A stretch of DNA of 64,000 bases from NCBI RefSeq assembly GCF_013376095.1, contig NZ_JAAMFN010000006.1, positions 103,091 through 167,090 on the forward strand. Direction: 5' to 3'. Both the position numbers and the translations under genes were made by a program. Each line of letters begins with the position of its first letter. Position 1 is the stretch's first letter. Shown here one piece after another: positions 9,061 through 16,594 of the stretch. The notes beneath the pieces were generated by a model, which ran no database searches, was not told the DNA's origin, and saw only the letters and a program-made list of their open reading frames with translations. The stretch is from Arthrobacter sp. SDTb3-6. GTDB taxonomy: Bacteria > Actinomycetota > Actinomycetes > Actinomycetales > Micrococcaceae.

Positions 9061-9453
9061 TCAACGCTTAGGGCCGTACCTTCGTGCCAGCCGGGCCAGG
9101 AGCCGCTGGCCCAGGAGAAACACGCCCAGCACGATCGTGGCCACGATGACAAAGGGCGTTTCGGCGGTGGCACCCGAGAGGATGCGCAGCGCCATGCCGC
9201 CGGCCACCGTAATCAGCCAGATGCAGACGCCCGCCGGCCACAGGGAGACGGGACGCTGCCAGTTGCGGGTCAGCAGCCAGCCGAGGACCAGTGCGGCCAG
9301 GAACGGCCAGGCAGTGGTGAAGACGCCGCCCACGGACAGCGACTCATGGTGGGAGCTGCGGCCGGACAGGGCAAAGACGACGACCAGCAGGACGTCCATG
9401 ACGGCTGAATAGGCAAGGAGCTTGGGGGTGCGTTGGGTGGGAGCGTGTATCAC
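9061..9453 (-). CDS. DUF3054 family membrane protein
   Basis: A 130-residue protein with four predicted membrane helices (about 12-30, 44-62, 72-92 and 100-118) and the family pattern of small polar turns (TAWPF, NWQRPVSLWP). It begins at GTG, with TAAGCT 6 nt upstream, so is probably leaderless. The function of the family is unknown. It is transcribed divergently from the VOC gene across a repeat-rich 166-bp gap. Confidence 0.82.
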   Translation of the reverse strand: MIHAPTQRTPKLLAYSAVMDVLLVVVFALSGRSSHHESLSVGGVFTTAWPFLAALVLGWLLTRNWQRPVSLWPAGVCIWLITVAGGMALRILSGATAETPFVIVATIVLGVFLLGQRLLARLARRYGPKR

Positions 9454-9459
9454 CCAGCC

Positions 9460-9465
9460 AGCTTA
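9460..9465 (-). promoter_or_regulatory. Leaderless -10 of the DUF3054 gene
   Basis: On the - strand TAAGCT lies 6 nt before the GTG start at 9453. Confidence 0.45.
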
Positions 9466-9486
9466 GCCGCAATGGTGCGCCGGCCC

Positions 9487-9516
9487 GGCACCGGGCGGCA
9501 CCGGGCGGCACCGGGC
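9487..9516. repeat. Three tandem 10-bp repeats plus nearby inverted repeat
   Basis: GGCACCGGGC is repeated three times without mismatch. Just downstream, GGGCCGGGC (9545-9553) and GCCCGGCCC (9561-9569) form a 9-bp inverted repeat. Both sit between the divergent DUF3054 and VOC genes. They may be slippage products of GC-rich DNA, and no function is assigned. Confidence 0.7.
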
Positions 9517-9619
9517 GGTTGGCCCCGGTGGTGTCCGGCATCCTGGGCCGGGCCCTTGTTGCCCGGCCCGGCCGCCGCTAAAGTGTCCAGCACATGCAAT
9601 GGCAAGGGGAGTGGTGGGC

Positions 9620-10093
9620 GTGGGACAGATCGGCACGTGCCTGTGGTTTGACGGGCGGGCAGAGGAAGCGGCGGAGTTTTACGTCGGCCTCTTCGAGAAC
9701 TCCAGCATCAAGGACGTGGCCCGGTGGGGCGACGGCGGCCCCTACCGGGCAGGCACGGCGCTGACTGTCCAGTTCGAACTGGAAGGACGCAGCTTCCGGG
9801 GGCTGAACGGCGGGCCGGAGTTCACGTTCAACGAGGCCATCTCCTTTGAACTGTACTTTGACACGCAGGAGGAGCTCGACGCCAAATGGGCCGCCCTGAC
9901 GGCCGACGGCGGCCAGGAAAGCCAGTGCGGCTGGCTGAAGGACAAATTCGGGGTCTCCTGGCAGCTGATTCCCACCATGCTGCCCACGGTGCTCAACGGA
10001 CCCGACCCGGCCGGTGCCGGACGTGCCATGCAGGCCATGCTGGGCATGGGGAAGCTGGACATTGCCGCGTTGCAGGCCGCGTACGACGGCTAA
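9620..10093 (+). CDS. VOC/PhnB-type glyoxalase-fold protein
   Basis: A 157-residue protein of the vicinal-oxygen-chelate superfamily, PhnB-like subgroup, with CLWFDGRAEEAAEFY at the start and DKFGVSWQLIP near residue 115. Members of this subgroup often lack known catalysis. The frame also offers ATG at 9599. I preferred the GTG at 9620 because AAGGGGA at 9604-9610 is well spaced from it and the protein then starts as in relatives. Its stop overlaps the convergent ATPase gene by 4 bp. Confidence 0.83.
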   Translation: MGQIGTCLWFDGRAEEAAEFYVGLFENSSIKDVARWGDGGPYRAGTALTVQFELEGRSFRGLNGGPEFTFNEAISFELYFDTQEELDAKWAALTADGGQESQCGWLKDKFGVSWQLIPTMLPTVLNGPDPAGAGRAMQAMLGMGKLDIAALQAAYDG

Positions 10094-10812
10094 AGGTGGC
10101 GCAGGAAGCGCTGCGGGGCGTCCAGGAAGGAGCGCCAGTTGCGCACCAGGTCCAGCCCGTCCCAGGTCGCCGGGCGCAGCCCCCAGCCGCCCACCTCGTA
10201 AATGTCCGCACCCGGCAGTGCCGCCAACAGCGGCGAGTGGGTCGAGAGGATGATTTGGGAACCGCCGTCGGCCAAGAGCTCCCGGAGAACGGCCAGCAGG
10301 GACAGGCAGCCGGTGAAGGACAGGGCGGACTCCGGCTCGTCCAGGATCCACAGGCCGCCGCCCCGGAACCTGTCCTCGGCGAGGGACAGGAACGACTCCC
10401 CGTGCGACATGCGGTGGAACGGCGCGTCCGCCCTGGTGGTGGACGGGTTGTCCTCGAGGTAGCTGAAGAAGCCGTGCATGGTTTCCGCGCGCAGGAAGTA
10501 GCCGTACCTGCCGGCCCCGGGGTTGCGGGCCAGCAGCAGGCTGTTGGCAAGGGCGGACTCGGTGGCCCGGCTGCGGTGCATCGCGCCCGTGGAGCCGCCC
10601 TCCGGGTTGAGCCCGTAGGCCATGGCGATCGCCTCGACAAGTGTTGACTTGCCGGCGCCGTTCTCCCCGACAAGGACCGTGGCGGGGCCCAGGTCCAGCC
10701 CCGCGTCCAGGAGCTGGCGCACGGCTGCCAGCGTGGCCGGCCATTCGTTCCGGGGCAGGGGTTCGTGGGGATCCTCGCCGATGTGGCGCACGGGCGTCTT
10801 GGCAAACCTCAT
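10090..10812 (-). CDS. Small AAA/ABC-type ATPase
   Basis: A 240-residue soluble ATPase with Walker A GENGAGKST (about 49-57), an SMC/ABC-like signature SHGESFL, Walker B GLWILDEPESALS and switch motif ILSTHSPLL. It resembles stand-alone, RecF/OLD-type chromosomal ATPases whose partners are unknown. It starts at ATG (MRFAKTPV); a much longer overlapping open frame upstream is a shadow. Its 3' end overlaps the convergent VOC gene by 4 bp. The biological role is not known. Confidence 0.82.
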   Translation of the reverse strand: MRFAKTPVRHIGEDPHEPLPRNEWPATLAAVRQLLDAGLDLGPATVLVGENGAGKSTLVEAIAMAYGLNPEGGSTGAMHRSRATESALANSLLLARNPGAGRYGYFLRAETMHGFFSYLEDNPSTTRADAPFHRMSHGESFLSLAEDRFRGGGLWILDEPESALSFTGCLSLLAVLRELLADGGSQIILSTHSPLLAALPGADIYEVGGWGLRPATWDGLDLVRNWRSFLDAPQRFLRHL

Positions 10813-10847
10813 GGGGCCATTCTCACAGACGGCGCGGGATTGGCGCC

Positions 10848-11369
10848 TCAGCCGGCCTCCGGCCCCTTCGCCAGCCCCTCGACCACCACGACGCCGGGCA
10901 GTCGGGTCAGCCCGTCCGGGGCCAGCCGCAGCTTGCTGGTGCGGTTGCCGCCGCCCATGATGACCTCGGGCTGTTCCAGGACCGCGCTGTCGACGTAGAT
11001 GGGCATGCCCGAGATGCCAAAAGGCGTGACGCCGCCAATGGCCATGCCGGTGCATTCCACCGTCAGCTCCGCGTCGGCGAAGGACGCCCGCTTCACCCCG
11101 AGCAGCTCCTTGACCTTCCTGTTCACGTCCAGGCGCGTGGTGCCCAGGACCACGCACACGGCCTGCACGGACGGCTCCACCTTGCGCGAGGTCACGACGA
11201 TGGTGTTCGCGGCCTGCCCGAGCGCGACGTTGTAGTGGGCACAGAAGACGGCAGTGTCGGACAGCTCGTCGGCGCACGGGAGTACCTCGTGGGCAATGCC
11301 GTGGACTGCGAGTGCGTCCCGGACTGAAGGCATGAGGATGTCCGCGGAAACGGCGTCGTGCTTGGCCAT
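10848..11369 (-). CDS. YbaK/EbsC-type aminoacyl-tRNA deacylase
   Basis: A 173-residue protein with the YbaK/ProX fold: the nucleotide-loop region VVTSRKVEPSVQAV, conserved lysines in NRKVKELLG, and GMAIGGVTPFG near residue 110. Members hydrolyse mischarged Cys- or Ala-tRNAPro. The exact substrate cannot be set from sequence. The ATG is preceded by TACTCT at 6 nt, suggesting a leaderless mRNA. It is followed by the ATPase gene after 35 nt. Confidence 0.85.
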   Translation of the reverse strand: MAKHDAVSADILMPSVRDALAVHGIAHEVLPCADELSDTAVFCAHYNVALGQAANTIVVTSRKVEPSVQAVCVVLGTTRLDVNRKVKELLGVKRASFADAELTVECTGMAIGGVTPFGISGMPIYVDSAVLEQPEVIMGGGNRTSKLRLAPDGLTRLPGVVVVEGLAKGPEAG

Positions 11370-11375
11370 GCATCC

Positions 11376-11381
11376 AGAGTA
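11376..11381 (-). promoter_or_regulatory. Leaderless -10 of the YbaK-type gene
   Basis: On the - strand TACTCT sits 6 nt before the ATG at 11369. Confidence 0.4.
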
Positions 11382-11412
11382 CCGGTGCGGGCCCCGGCGG
11401 CTGGCGCACCGG

Positions 11413-12252
11413 CTACTGCCTGCGTGCCGCCCATGCGATGCGGCTGCCGCGGACCTCCAGGTCCGGGCTGCGCAGGGGCGAACCGGGGCCGTCGTCGGTG
11501 AGCAGGTGCTGCAGGGCCTCGAGGTCCGACGGGGGTGCGATGCCTTCAAGTGCCGGGCCCATCCGCCCCAGGAAGGTGCGGGCATAGCGGGAGGCAAGCT
11601 CCGGCGTCGGCCGTCCCACTGAGGGGAACAGGCGTTGTTCGACGGCGGTGAATCCGGCCCGTTCCAACCCGGGCCGCCAGTCGGGGAAGGAATTCCAGCC
11701 CCGTTGGGCCAGGGCGGCGTGCAGCCGGGATTCCAGGCCGTCGTGGAAGGCGTCAGGGAGGAAGCGCGGCAGCCCGTCCATTTCGATGACCACCAGCAGC
11801 CCGCCGGGCCTGAGCGCGGCATGGATGTCCCGCATGGTGCGGTCCGGGTCGGTGAGCTCATGCAGGAAGGACGACGCCCAGACCAGGTCGGCGTGCAGTT
11901 CCGGCGGCCAGCTTTCGTTGACATCCGACCGGACGGCACGCACGCGCCCGTCCAGGCCCTGAGCGCGGGCGGCCGCCACCGTGCGGCTGAGCATGGCGTC
12001 CGACCTGTCCACGGCCACGACCTCCGCTTGCGGGAAGCGGCGCGCCAGCGCCAGGGTGCCCACGCCGGATCCGGCGCCCACGTCCACAATGCCGGCGGAC
12101 GCGGGCGCCAGCCCGGCAGCCCACTGCGTGGCATCGTCAAGGTAGGAGCCGAGGACCTGCGCGTCCAAGTCAAGGAGGTCCGCCAGTTCGGCCTCGTGGG
12201 GGTGGGCGTGTCCGTGTGCGGCGGCCAGGTGGTGATGGGCGTGATCAGTCAT
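11413..12252 (-). CDS. Class I SAM-dependent methyltransferase with His-rich N terminus
   Basis: A 279-residue methyltransferase with motif I VDVGAGSGVGTLALA (about residues 56-70) and an acidic post-I strand ending VAVDRSD. The C-terminal half is helical. The first 19 residues hold eight histidines, an unusual metal-binding-like tail. The ATG at 12252 has TACCGT 7 nt upstream. The frame continues further, but the extra residues are shadow. It is divergent from an XRE-cupin regulator with a shared promoter region, which implies co-regulation. Substrate unknown. Confidence 0.85.
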   Translation of the reverse strand: MTDHAHHHLAAAHGHAHPHEAELADLLDLDAQVLGSYLDDATQWAAGLAPASAGIVDVGAGSGVGTLALARRFPQAEVVAVDRSDAMLSRTVAAARAQGLDGRVRAVRSDVNESWPPELHADLVWASSFLHELTDPDRTMRDIHAALRPGGLLVVIEMDGLPRFLPDAFHDGLESRLHAALAQRGWNSFPDWRPGLERAGFTAVEQRLFPSVGRPTPELASRYARTFLGRMGPALEGIAPPSDLEALQHLLTDDGPGSPLRSPDLEVRGSRIAWAARRQ

Positions 12253-12273
12253 GGTTTCCACGGTAGCTGTCCG

Positions 12274-12302
12274 ATGCGCAGATGGCATATACTTTTGCGC
12301 AT
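12274..12302. promoter_or_regulatory. Promoter and inverted repeat before the XRE-cupin gene
   Basis: ATGCGCA-N15-TGCGCAT is a perfect 7-bp inverted repeat. It encloses TATACT (12288-12293), which lies 7 nt before the ATG at 12301. A repressor bound to both arms would cover the -10 and the start site, so autoregulation by the XRE protein is a natural reading. Confidence 0.5.
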
Positions 12303-12876
12303 GACGCAAGAATTCGCCATGGACATGGTCATCCGCCAGCGCCTGCGCGGCCTGAGGCTCGCCCGCGGGTGGTCGCTGGAAAACCTTGCCGCGCGCTGCA
12401 ACCTCAGCCCGTCAACGCTGAGCCGCCTGGAAACCGGCCACCGCCGGATCGCGCTGGACCAGCTGGTGCCCATTGCCCGGGCCCTGGACACCACCCTGGA
12501 TGCGCTGGTTGAGCCGGTGGGGGAGGAGGACGTCGTCATCCGGCCCGAGGCCGGGCACACCCCGGGGCTGACCACGTGGATCCTGTCCGATGAACGCGCC
12601 CTGCACGGCAAGGTCGTCGCCAAAATGCGCATCACTGCCGAACGGACAGGGGGGCTGGGTGTCCATCCGGGACGCGACTGGTTTACCGTCCTCTCCGGCA
12701 CGGCGCGGCTGGAGCTGGGGGAGCGGACCATCCTGGTGCACGCCGGTGAGGTGGCCGAGTTTTCCACCATGGTGCCGCACTGGATCGGCGCCCATGGCGG
12801 GCCCGTGGAAATCGTGAGCATCCTCAACCACGACGGCGGACTGGCCCACCTTCACGGCCCGGACACCGCCGCGTAA
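12301..12876 (+). CDS. XRE-family regulator with C-terminal cupin domain
   Basis: A 191-residue protein. The N-terminal helix-turn-helix (about 8-65) has RLRGLRLARGWSLENLA and NLSPSTLSRLETG. A cupin_2 barrel (about 110-180) has the pattern GRDWFTVLSGTARLELGE and the metal-site-like HAGEVAEF. It probably senses a small ligand and controls itself and the divergent methyltransferase. The ATG is set by the leaderless -10; a longer frame upstream (from 11635) is the shadow of the methyltransferase. Confidence 0.9.
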   Translation: MTQEFAMDMVIRQRLRGLRLARGWSLENLAARCNLSPSTLSRLETGHRRIALDQLVPIARALDTTLDALVEPVGEEDVVIRPEAGHTPGLTTWILSDERALHGKVVAKMRITAERTGGLGVHPGRDWFTVLSGTARLELGERTILVHAGEVAEFSTMVPHWIGAHGGPVEIVSILNHDGGLAHLHGPDTAA

Positions 12877-12895
12877 AGCGCCCGGGCCCGGAATC

Positions 12896-13360
12896 CTATG
12901 CGGTCCGGGCATGGGCTATGACCAGCCCGATGGGGGCGCTGACCAAAAGGACGACCACCATGATGCGGAACGCCCAGAGGAGCAGCGGCAGGTGCCTGCC
13001 GGCTCCCCGGACGGCCCAGATGAACATCGCCAGGGCAATGACGAGCAGTGCCGCACCCAAATATGTCAGGGCGGGTGTGGCGAGGAGGGTGCCGAGGAGG
13101 ACGGCGATGGTTGAAAGGTTCAGCACCACGGCCTCGCCGGACAGGAACGTCGGGGAGAGTTCCCTGGACGCCAGCCCGGCCTGTCCAAGGCCCAGCACCA
13201 GTTGGGCGACGCCGGCCACCAGCACCAGGTAGGCCACGGCCCACGATGAGTTGTAGCTGGGGGAGCCGGCACTGGCGGCGGAGAGGACGCCGCCAAGGAC
13301 CAGGCTGATGCCGCCGATGACGAGGAAGGGGATAGCGGATTTGTTCACAACTCCCAGCAT
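12896..13360 (-). CDS. Small integral membrane protein, unknown function
   Basis: A 154-residue, very hydrophobic protein with about five membrane helices (roughly 8-30, 38-58, 70-95, 100-120 and 125-148). I recognise no family. I chose the ATG at 13360 because GGAAGA lies 5-6 nt upstream. The GTG at 13381 gives a longer, less likely form. It converges on the XRE-cupin gene and is probably monocistronic. Confidence 0.7.
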   Translation of the reverse strand: MLGVVNKSAIPFLVIGGISLVLGGVLSAASAGSPSYNSSWAVAYLVLVAGVAQLVLGLGQAGLASRELSPTFLSGEAVVLNLSTIAVLLGTLLATPALTYLGAALLVIALAMFIWAVRGAGRHLPLLLWAFRIMVVVLLVSAPIGLVIAHARTA

Positions 13361-13427
13361 ATTTGTCTTCCTGTGCGCCACCTGAAAGCCGGGGCGCCGT
13401 CACACTGCGGCCGTGGCCTGTCTCCGG

Positions 13428-13832
13428 CTACGTGGCCGGGTAAAGCGCAGCGAGGGGTGCGACGGCGACGATCCCTTCGGCCTGGCGGGCCAGTGCGGGG
13501 TCGAGGGTGACGAACGCATCCGCCTGCAGCTGGGCGACGGCAATGTACTCGGCATTGGCCGTGTCGTCCAGGTGGAGCCGCTCCGCCACCTGCCAGGCGA
13601 CGGCCCGTGAGACCCTGTCGCCGAGCAAGCGGATATGCATCGAGGTGATGCGGTCCAGGAGCGCCATGGCCTCCTTGCCACTCAGCTCACCCCGCCGTGA
13701 CGCCTGGTACAGCGATGAGAGGCATTGTGAGCGCAGGATTGTCGGTGCCACGAGCTGGTCGCCGTCGGCAATCGCCACCCCGTCCCGTGCCAGCTGGATG
13801 GCGGCAGGGGCATCGATCACATATCTCGTCAT
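13428..13832 (-). CDS. PIN-domain ribonuclease, VapC-like, without visible antitoxin
   Basis: A 134-residue PIN protein. MTRYVIDAP supplies the first acidic residue, the middle helix has LHLDDTANAEY, and QADAFVTLDP gives the C-terminal acid cluster, matching actinobacterial VapC-like toxins that cut RNA with Mg2+. No antitoxin-like ORF is found immediately upstream, where the DNA is a decayed hydrolase, or downstream. AATAAT lies 6 nt before the ATG. It may be an orphan toxin, a fossil of a TA pair, or regulated from elsewhere. Confidence 0.82.
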   Translation of the reverse strand: MTRYVIDAPAAIQLARDGVAIADGDQLVAPTILRSQCLSSLYQASRRGELSGKEAMALLDRITSMHIRLLGDRVSRAVAWQVAERLHLDDTANAEYIAVAQLQADAFVTLDPALARQAEGIVAVAPLAALYPAT

Positions 13833-13838
13833 GCCCCC

Positions 13839-13844
13839 ATTATT
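13839..13844 (-). promoter_or_regulatory. Leaderless -10 of the PIN gene
   Basis: On the - strand AATAAT lies 6 nt before the ATG at 13832. Confidence 0.4.
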
Positions 13845-13939
13845 GGTGCCGCGCCCGCGGGTGTCCATGGCAGCGGCCGGGAGCTTCCAGACAGGGGCAA
13901 AGTGGGAGGACCTGCGTTGGCAAGCGGACAGGGGGTCGG

Positions 13940-14568
13940 AGGGTTGTCGCCCGGGTGGCCGGCAGCGGCCGGCTGTTCGCAGAGGCTTTGGCCATTGCCG
14001 GTTTCGCCTCGATCCGCTATGACAAGCGCGTGTCGGGTCCGTATGCGATGCAGAACATTCCCAGGCCCACCGGCAGGTTGAGCATGCAGTCGCACCTGGA
14101 TGAGCGGAGCTGATGCCCAAAGGTGCCGAGGCTGCTGCGCCCTACTATGCCGGCTTGCCGATGGACCCGGACCCCGCCCTGCCAGACAGTGTGAAGATGG
14201 TGCTCGCCAGCTTCGAGGCACCGGCAAACCTTCCCTTGGCCAGGGAACTGTGGCTCGAATCGGCCCGCGACCCGCTGCAGCAGGTCCGAATTCCCACGCT
14301 GGTGTTGATCGGGGGGCAGGGACGTCCAGATTGACGTCCCTGCCGATGGGGCCCGCTTCAGGAAGCCGGTGCCGGGATGCCAAATGTGGACTTCGCCTTC
14401 CCGCCCAACGCCAACCATGTTTTCAAGGAAGACCGTCGCAGCCCCGCCGAGGTGGCCGCGACACCGGGCAACAAATACAACGAACCGGGCACGCATCCCG
14501 ATCCGGAAAGCCTTGAAGTGATTCTCGGCTGGCTCGGACGGACCGGGGAATCCATCACACGCGGCTAG
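13940..14568 (+). pseudogene. Degraded alpha/beta hydrolase
   Basis: Three fragments of one hydrolase can be read. About 13940-14113 encodes VAGSGRLFAEALA and GFASIRYDKRVSG, then a TGA stop. The frame from 14113 encodes the ALPDSVKMVLASF and IPTLVLIGGQ segments, then meets TGA at 14332-14334. The frame resumes at 14377 with VDFAFPPNANHVFKED and the C-terminal helix to 14568. Between 14320 and 14375 the missing peptide (DVQIDVPADGARFRK) is still readable one frame over, which implies two compensating indels. The nucleophile-elbow region is absent, so the gene is also internally deleted. Confidence 0.82.
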
Positions 14569-15153
14569 GAAAAACTGCAGCGTGAAAATCCCGGGGCCGT
14601 TGGAGCCAGCCGCAGTCGTGGGGAGGGCCGTTTCGCTTTAGTTTACATAATGTAGATTATCGGCGTTAAACCCACTGGAGTGGAAGTAGCTTCGAGAACA
14701 CCCGGTCCGCCGAAGAATTCGAGGGTTTCGCAGGTCAACCAGTGTCCGCCGTAATTGAACGGGCCCGTGGGACGAATCAGGGTTTACCGTCGGATCCGTC
14801 GCGCCTGTAGGTTTCCTGCCTCCAGTGCATGTTTCCAGGGTTGAAGGGTCGTCGTGGGTGGTGCCGTTCCTGGTTTCGTCCCTCGAATGCTGATGAACCC
14901 GGCCGAAAACATCGCACGGGAAACCTGGAACCGTGTAGCGGTCACCAAGGAACAGGTCACCATGGGGACCGCCCGGATCGCATTGCCGGGCCGGATCCGC
15001 TGGCCGTGCGATGGAGCGCACCCCACGAACTCGCCAGCCTTGCACCCGTGGCCATCACCGCCGGCACTCTCGGCTGCTCCCCCGCCGCCATCGACCGCCT
15101 CGCCACGGACTCGGCCGTCGCCCACGCCCAATATGTCGCCGCGACGGGAACGG
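14569..15153. other. Gene-poor gap with AT-rich palindrome and possible coding remnant
   Basis: No convincing gene in 585 bp. At 14640-14670 is an AT-rich island containing TACAT-A-ATGTA and the overlapping ATAAT-GTAG-ATTAT, unlike the GC-rich surroundings; it could be an element end or recombination site. Near 15000-15170 the + strand frame reads WSAPHELASLAPVAITAG and further plausible protein, ending at TGA 15168-15170, perhaps the tail of a lost gene. Neither is assigned. Confidence 0.5.
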
Positions 15154-15567
15154 TCAGGAAAAGCCCCTGAACACGCCGTCGTCATCGGTGCGCCCCGCGA
15201 ACTCTTCCCAGTCCATATTGGAGATGTTCAGGTTGTTCTCGACTCCCCAGAGTTCGCTGGCGATGCAACGAAACGGTTGGCGCGCATCATCGTCCAGATC
15301 AATAACCTGAATTGGATATCCACGTTCCATTGCAGCGCGATCCACTATGAACAGGACCGACACCTGGTCATTGGCCTTAATGGCAGCTTGTCGGACTTGC
15401 TCCCAACTGACGCCATCCCAAACGCTGTCATCGACCACATCCACGTAAGCGCGGAATCCGTCCCCGTTTTCCGCAAGAACAACGGACAATGCATCTTCCC
15501 AACGCTCTTCGTCGCTCAATGTCGTGCAGACCAGGAGTGATTTACTTGTCTTTGGGAGCGTCAACAT
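15154..15567 (-). CDS. DUF6924 domain protein
   Basis: A 137-residue acidic protein beginning MLTLPKTSKSLLVCTTLSDE and ending NMDWEEFAGRTDDDGVFRGF, which I recognise as the DUF6924 pattern (ELWGVENNLNISNMDW is the core). It is cytoplasmic with no signal peptide, and its function is unknown. It is isolated in an accessory region between a decayed hydrolase and a regulator/membrane pair. Its 3' end overlaps the possible remnant on the + strand. No clear ribosome binding site precedes the ATG. Confidence 0.82.
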   Translation of the reverse strand: MLTLPKTSKSLLVCTTLSDEERWEDALSVVLAENGDGFRAYVDVVDDSVWDGVSWEQVRQAAIKANDQVSVLFIVDRAAMERGYPIQVIDLDDDARQPFRCIASELWGVENNLNISNMDWEEFAGRTDDDGVFRGFS

Positions 15568-15739
15568 GAGGCTATCGAACCACGGTTACCGCCCTTCACA
15601 TTTGAACGCGCCCAGTCGGCATCTTTTTCGCCAGGACGGGTGCCCACTCCCCTTCCACCAATGACCGGCCGTGGTCGAGTTGAAGGCCGATGGACCACCC
15701 GGAATGTGGGCACGTGCCGGATGGTTGGTGAGGAGCGTC

Positions 15740-16075
15740 CTACTGCAGCTTGCCGGGTTCGTGCTGGGCGCCGGCAGCGCCTGCGGTGGCGACGATGTCT
15801 TGCAGTGCCGTCACATGCGCGGCGAGTGCGGCGCGTCCGGCCCCGGACAGGTTGACCCAGGTACGGGGCCGTTTGCCGACGTATCCCTTCTCCAGTTCGA
15901 CATAGCCCAGTTTTTGGAGATTCGTCAGCTGCTTGGACAACGCCGAGTCCGAAAGCCCGAGCTCGGTGCGGACGAAACCGAACTCCGCCCATTGGGTGCC
16001 CGCCAGCAGGGACACGATGTGCAGCCGGGTGGGGTCCAACAACATCTGATCCAAGGACCTTTCTCGCGGCGTCAC
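15740..16075 (-). CDS. Winged-helix transcriptional regulator (HTH_27/MarR-like)
   Basis: A 111-residue regulator. A single winged helix runs from LDPTRLHIVSLLAG through LGLSDSALSKQLTNLQKLGY to the wing GKRPRTWVNLS, followed by a short dimerisation helix. It starts at GTG 16075, inside the stop of the upstream membrane gene (GTGA, 4-bp overlap), so the two are translationally coupled. An open frame extends upstream to 16231, but only in the shadow of the partner. It probably binds the nested palindromes upstream of the operon. Confidence 0.87.
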   Translation of the reverse strand: MTPRERSLDQMLLDPTRLHIVSLLAGTQWAEFGFVRTELGLSDSALSKQLTNLQKLGYVELEKGYVGKRPRTWVNLSGAGRAALAAHVTALQDIVATAGAAGAQHEPGKLQ

Positions 16076-16572
16076 GGGTGCCGTCTTTTCCTCTCGTCCG
16101 GGGCCATGTGCAGCAGCGAATGGGATACCGGTCGGAGCACCAGCACCACCACCGCGGCGATGGCCACGGACCAGACCGTGTGCGTGAGCGGCACATGCCA
16201 GGTGCTCGATCCCACGGCAATGAGGAGGCACAGCGCCAGGAAAGCGATGGCCAGCAGGTACTTCCCGCTGACTGCTTTCCGTGGCACGGATTGCCGGTCC
16301 GGCACCGCCCTGTAGCCCATTGCGGCGGCGACCCGCTTGGACCGGCTACCCAGGACCAGGAGCATGGCGAGTCCGGCGATGGCCAGTCCGGGCAACGACC
16401 CCAACGGCGACCACAGATCAGCGGCCAGCCCGGCCAGGATCGTTCCTGCGGCCATCGCCCACCAGAGCCACTCCGGCTTTCTCGCAGCCTTCGCCGCCGC
16501 CCGCTGCTGCCGAGTGCGGATCCCGCCGAGCTCCGATGCCGCCTGCTCCGGCGACGGTGTCTCATGCTTCAT
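16072..16572 (-). CDS. Membrane partner of the winged-helix regulator
   Basis: A 166-residue protein. A basic cytoplasmic N terminus (about 1-35, rich in R, K and A) is followed by four helices in two pairs (about 38-54, 57-75, 105-122 and 128-147). Its role is unknown. It is first in a two-gene operon with a MarR-like regulator. The same arrangement, a small 4-TM protein plus an HTH_27 regulator, recurs in actinobacteria. The promoter (-35 AGGCAA, -10 AAAATA as read on the + strand, 17-nt spacer) lies within strong inverted repeats. Confidence 0.78.
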   Translation of the reverse strand: MKHETPSPEQAASELGGIRTRQQRAAAKAARKPEWLWWAMAAGTILAGLAADLWSPLGSLPGLAIAGLAMLLVLGSRSKRVAAAMGYRAVPDRQSVPRKAVSGKYLLAIAFLALCLLIAVGSSTWHVPLTHTVWSVAIAAVVVLVLRPVSHSLLHMAPDERKRRHP

Positions 16573-16594
16573 CGCTTAACCCCTGCATTTCTCT

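Noticed and set aside
9487..9516. Tandem repeats considered as a CRISPR array
   Set aside because: The units are directly adjacent without spacers and only 10 bp long; the 17-bp and 48-bp repeats elsewhere also lack variable spacers.
10812..11409. N-terminal extension of the AAA ATPase frame over the YbaK gene
   Set aside because: The extension has no ATPase features and overlaps a clear gene in another frame; the ATG at 10812 fits.
11635..12300. Long N-terminal extension of the XRE-cupin frame
   Set aside because: It lies over the methyltransferase; helix-turn-helix family proteins start at the ATG at 12301, with a promoter just before it.
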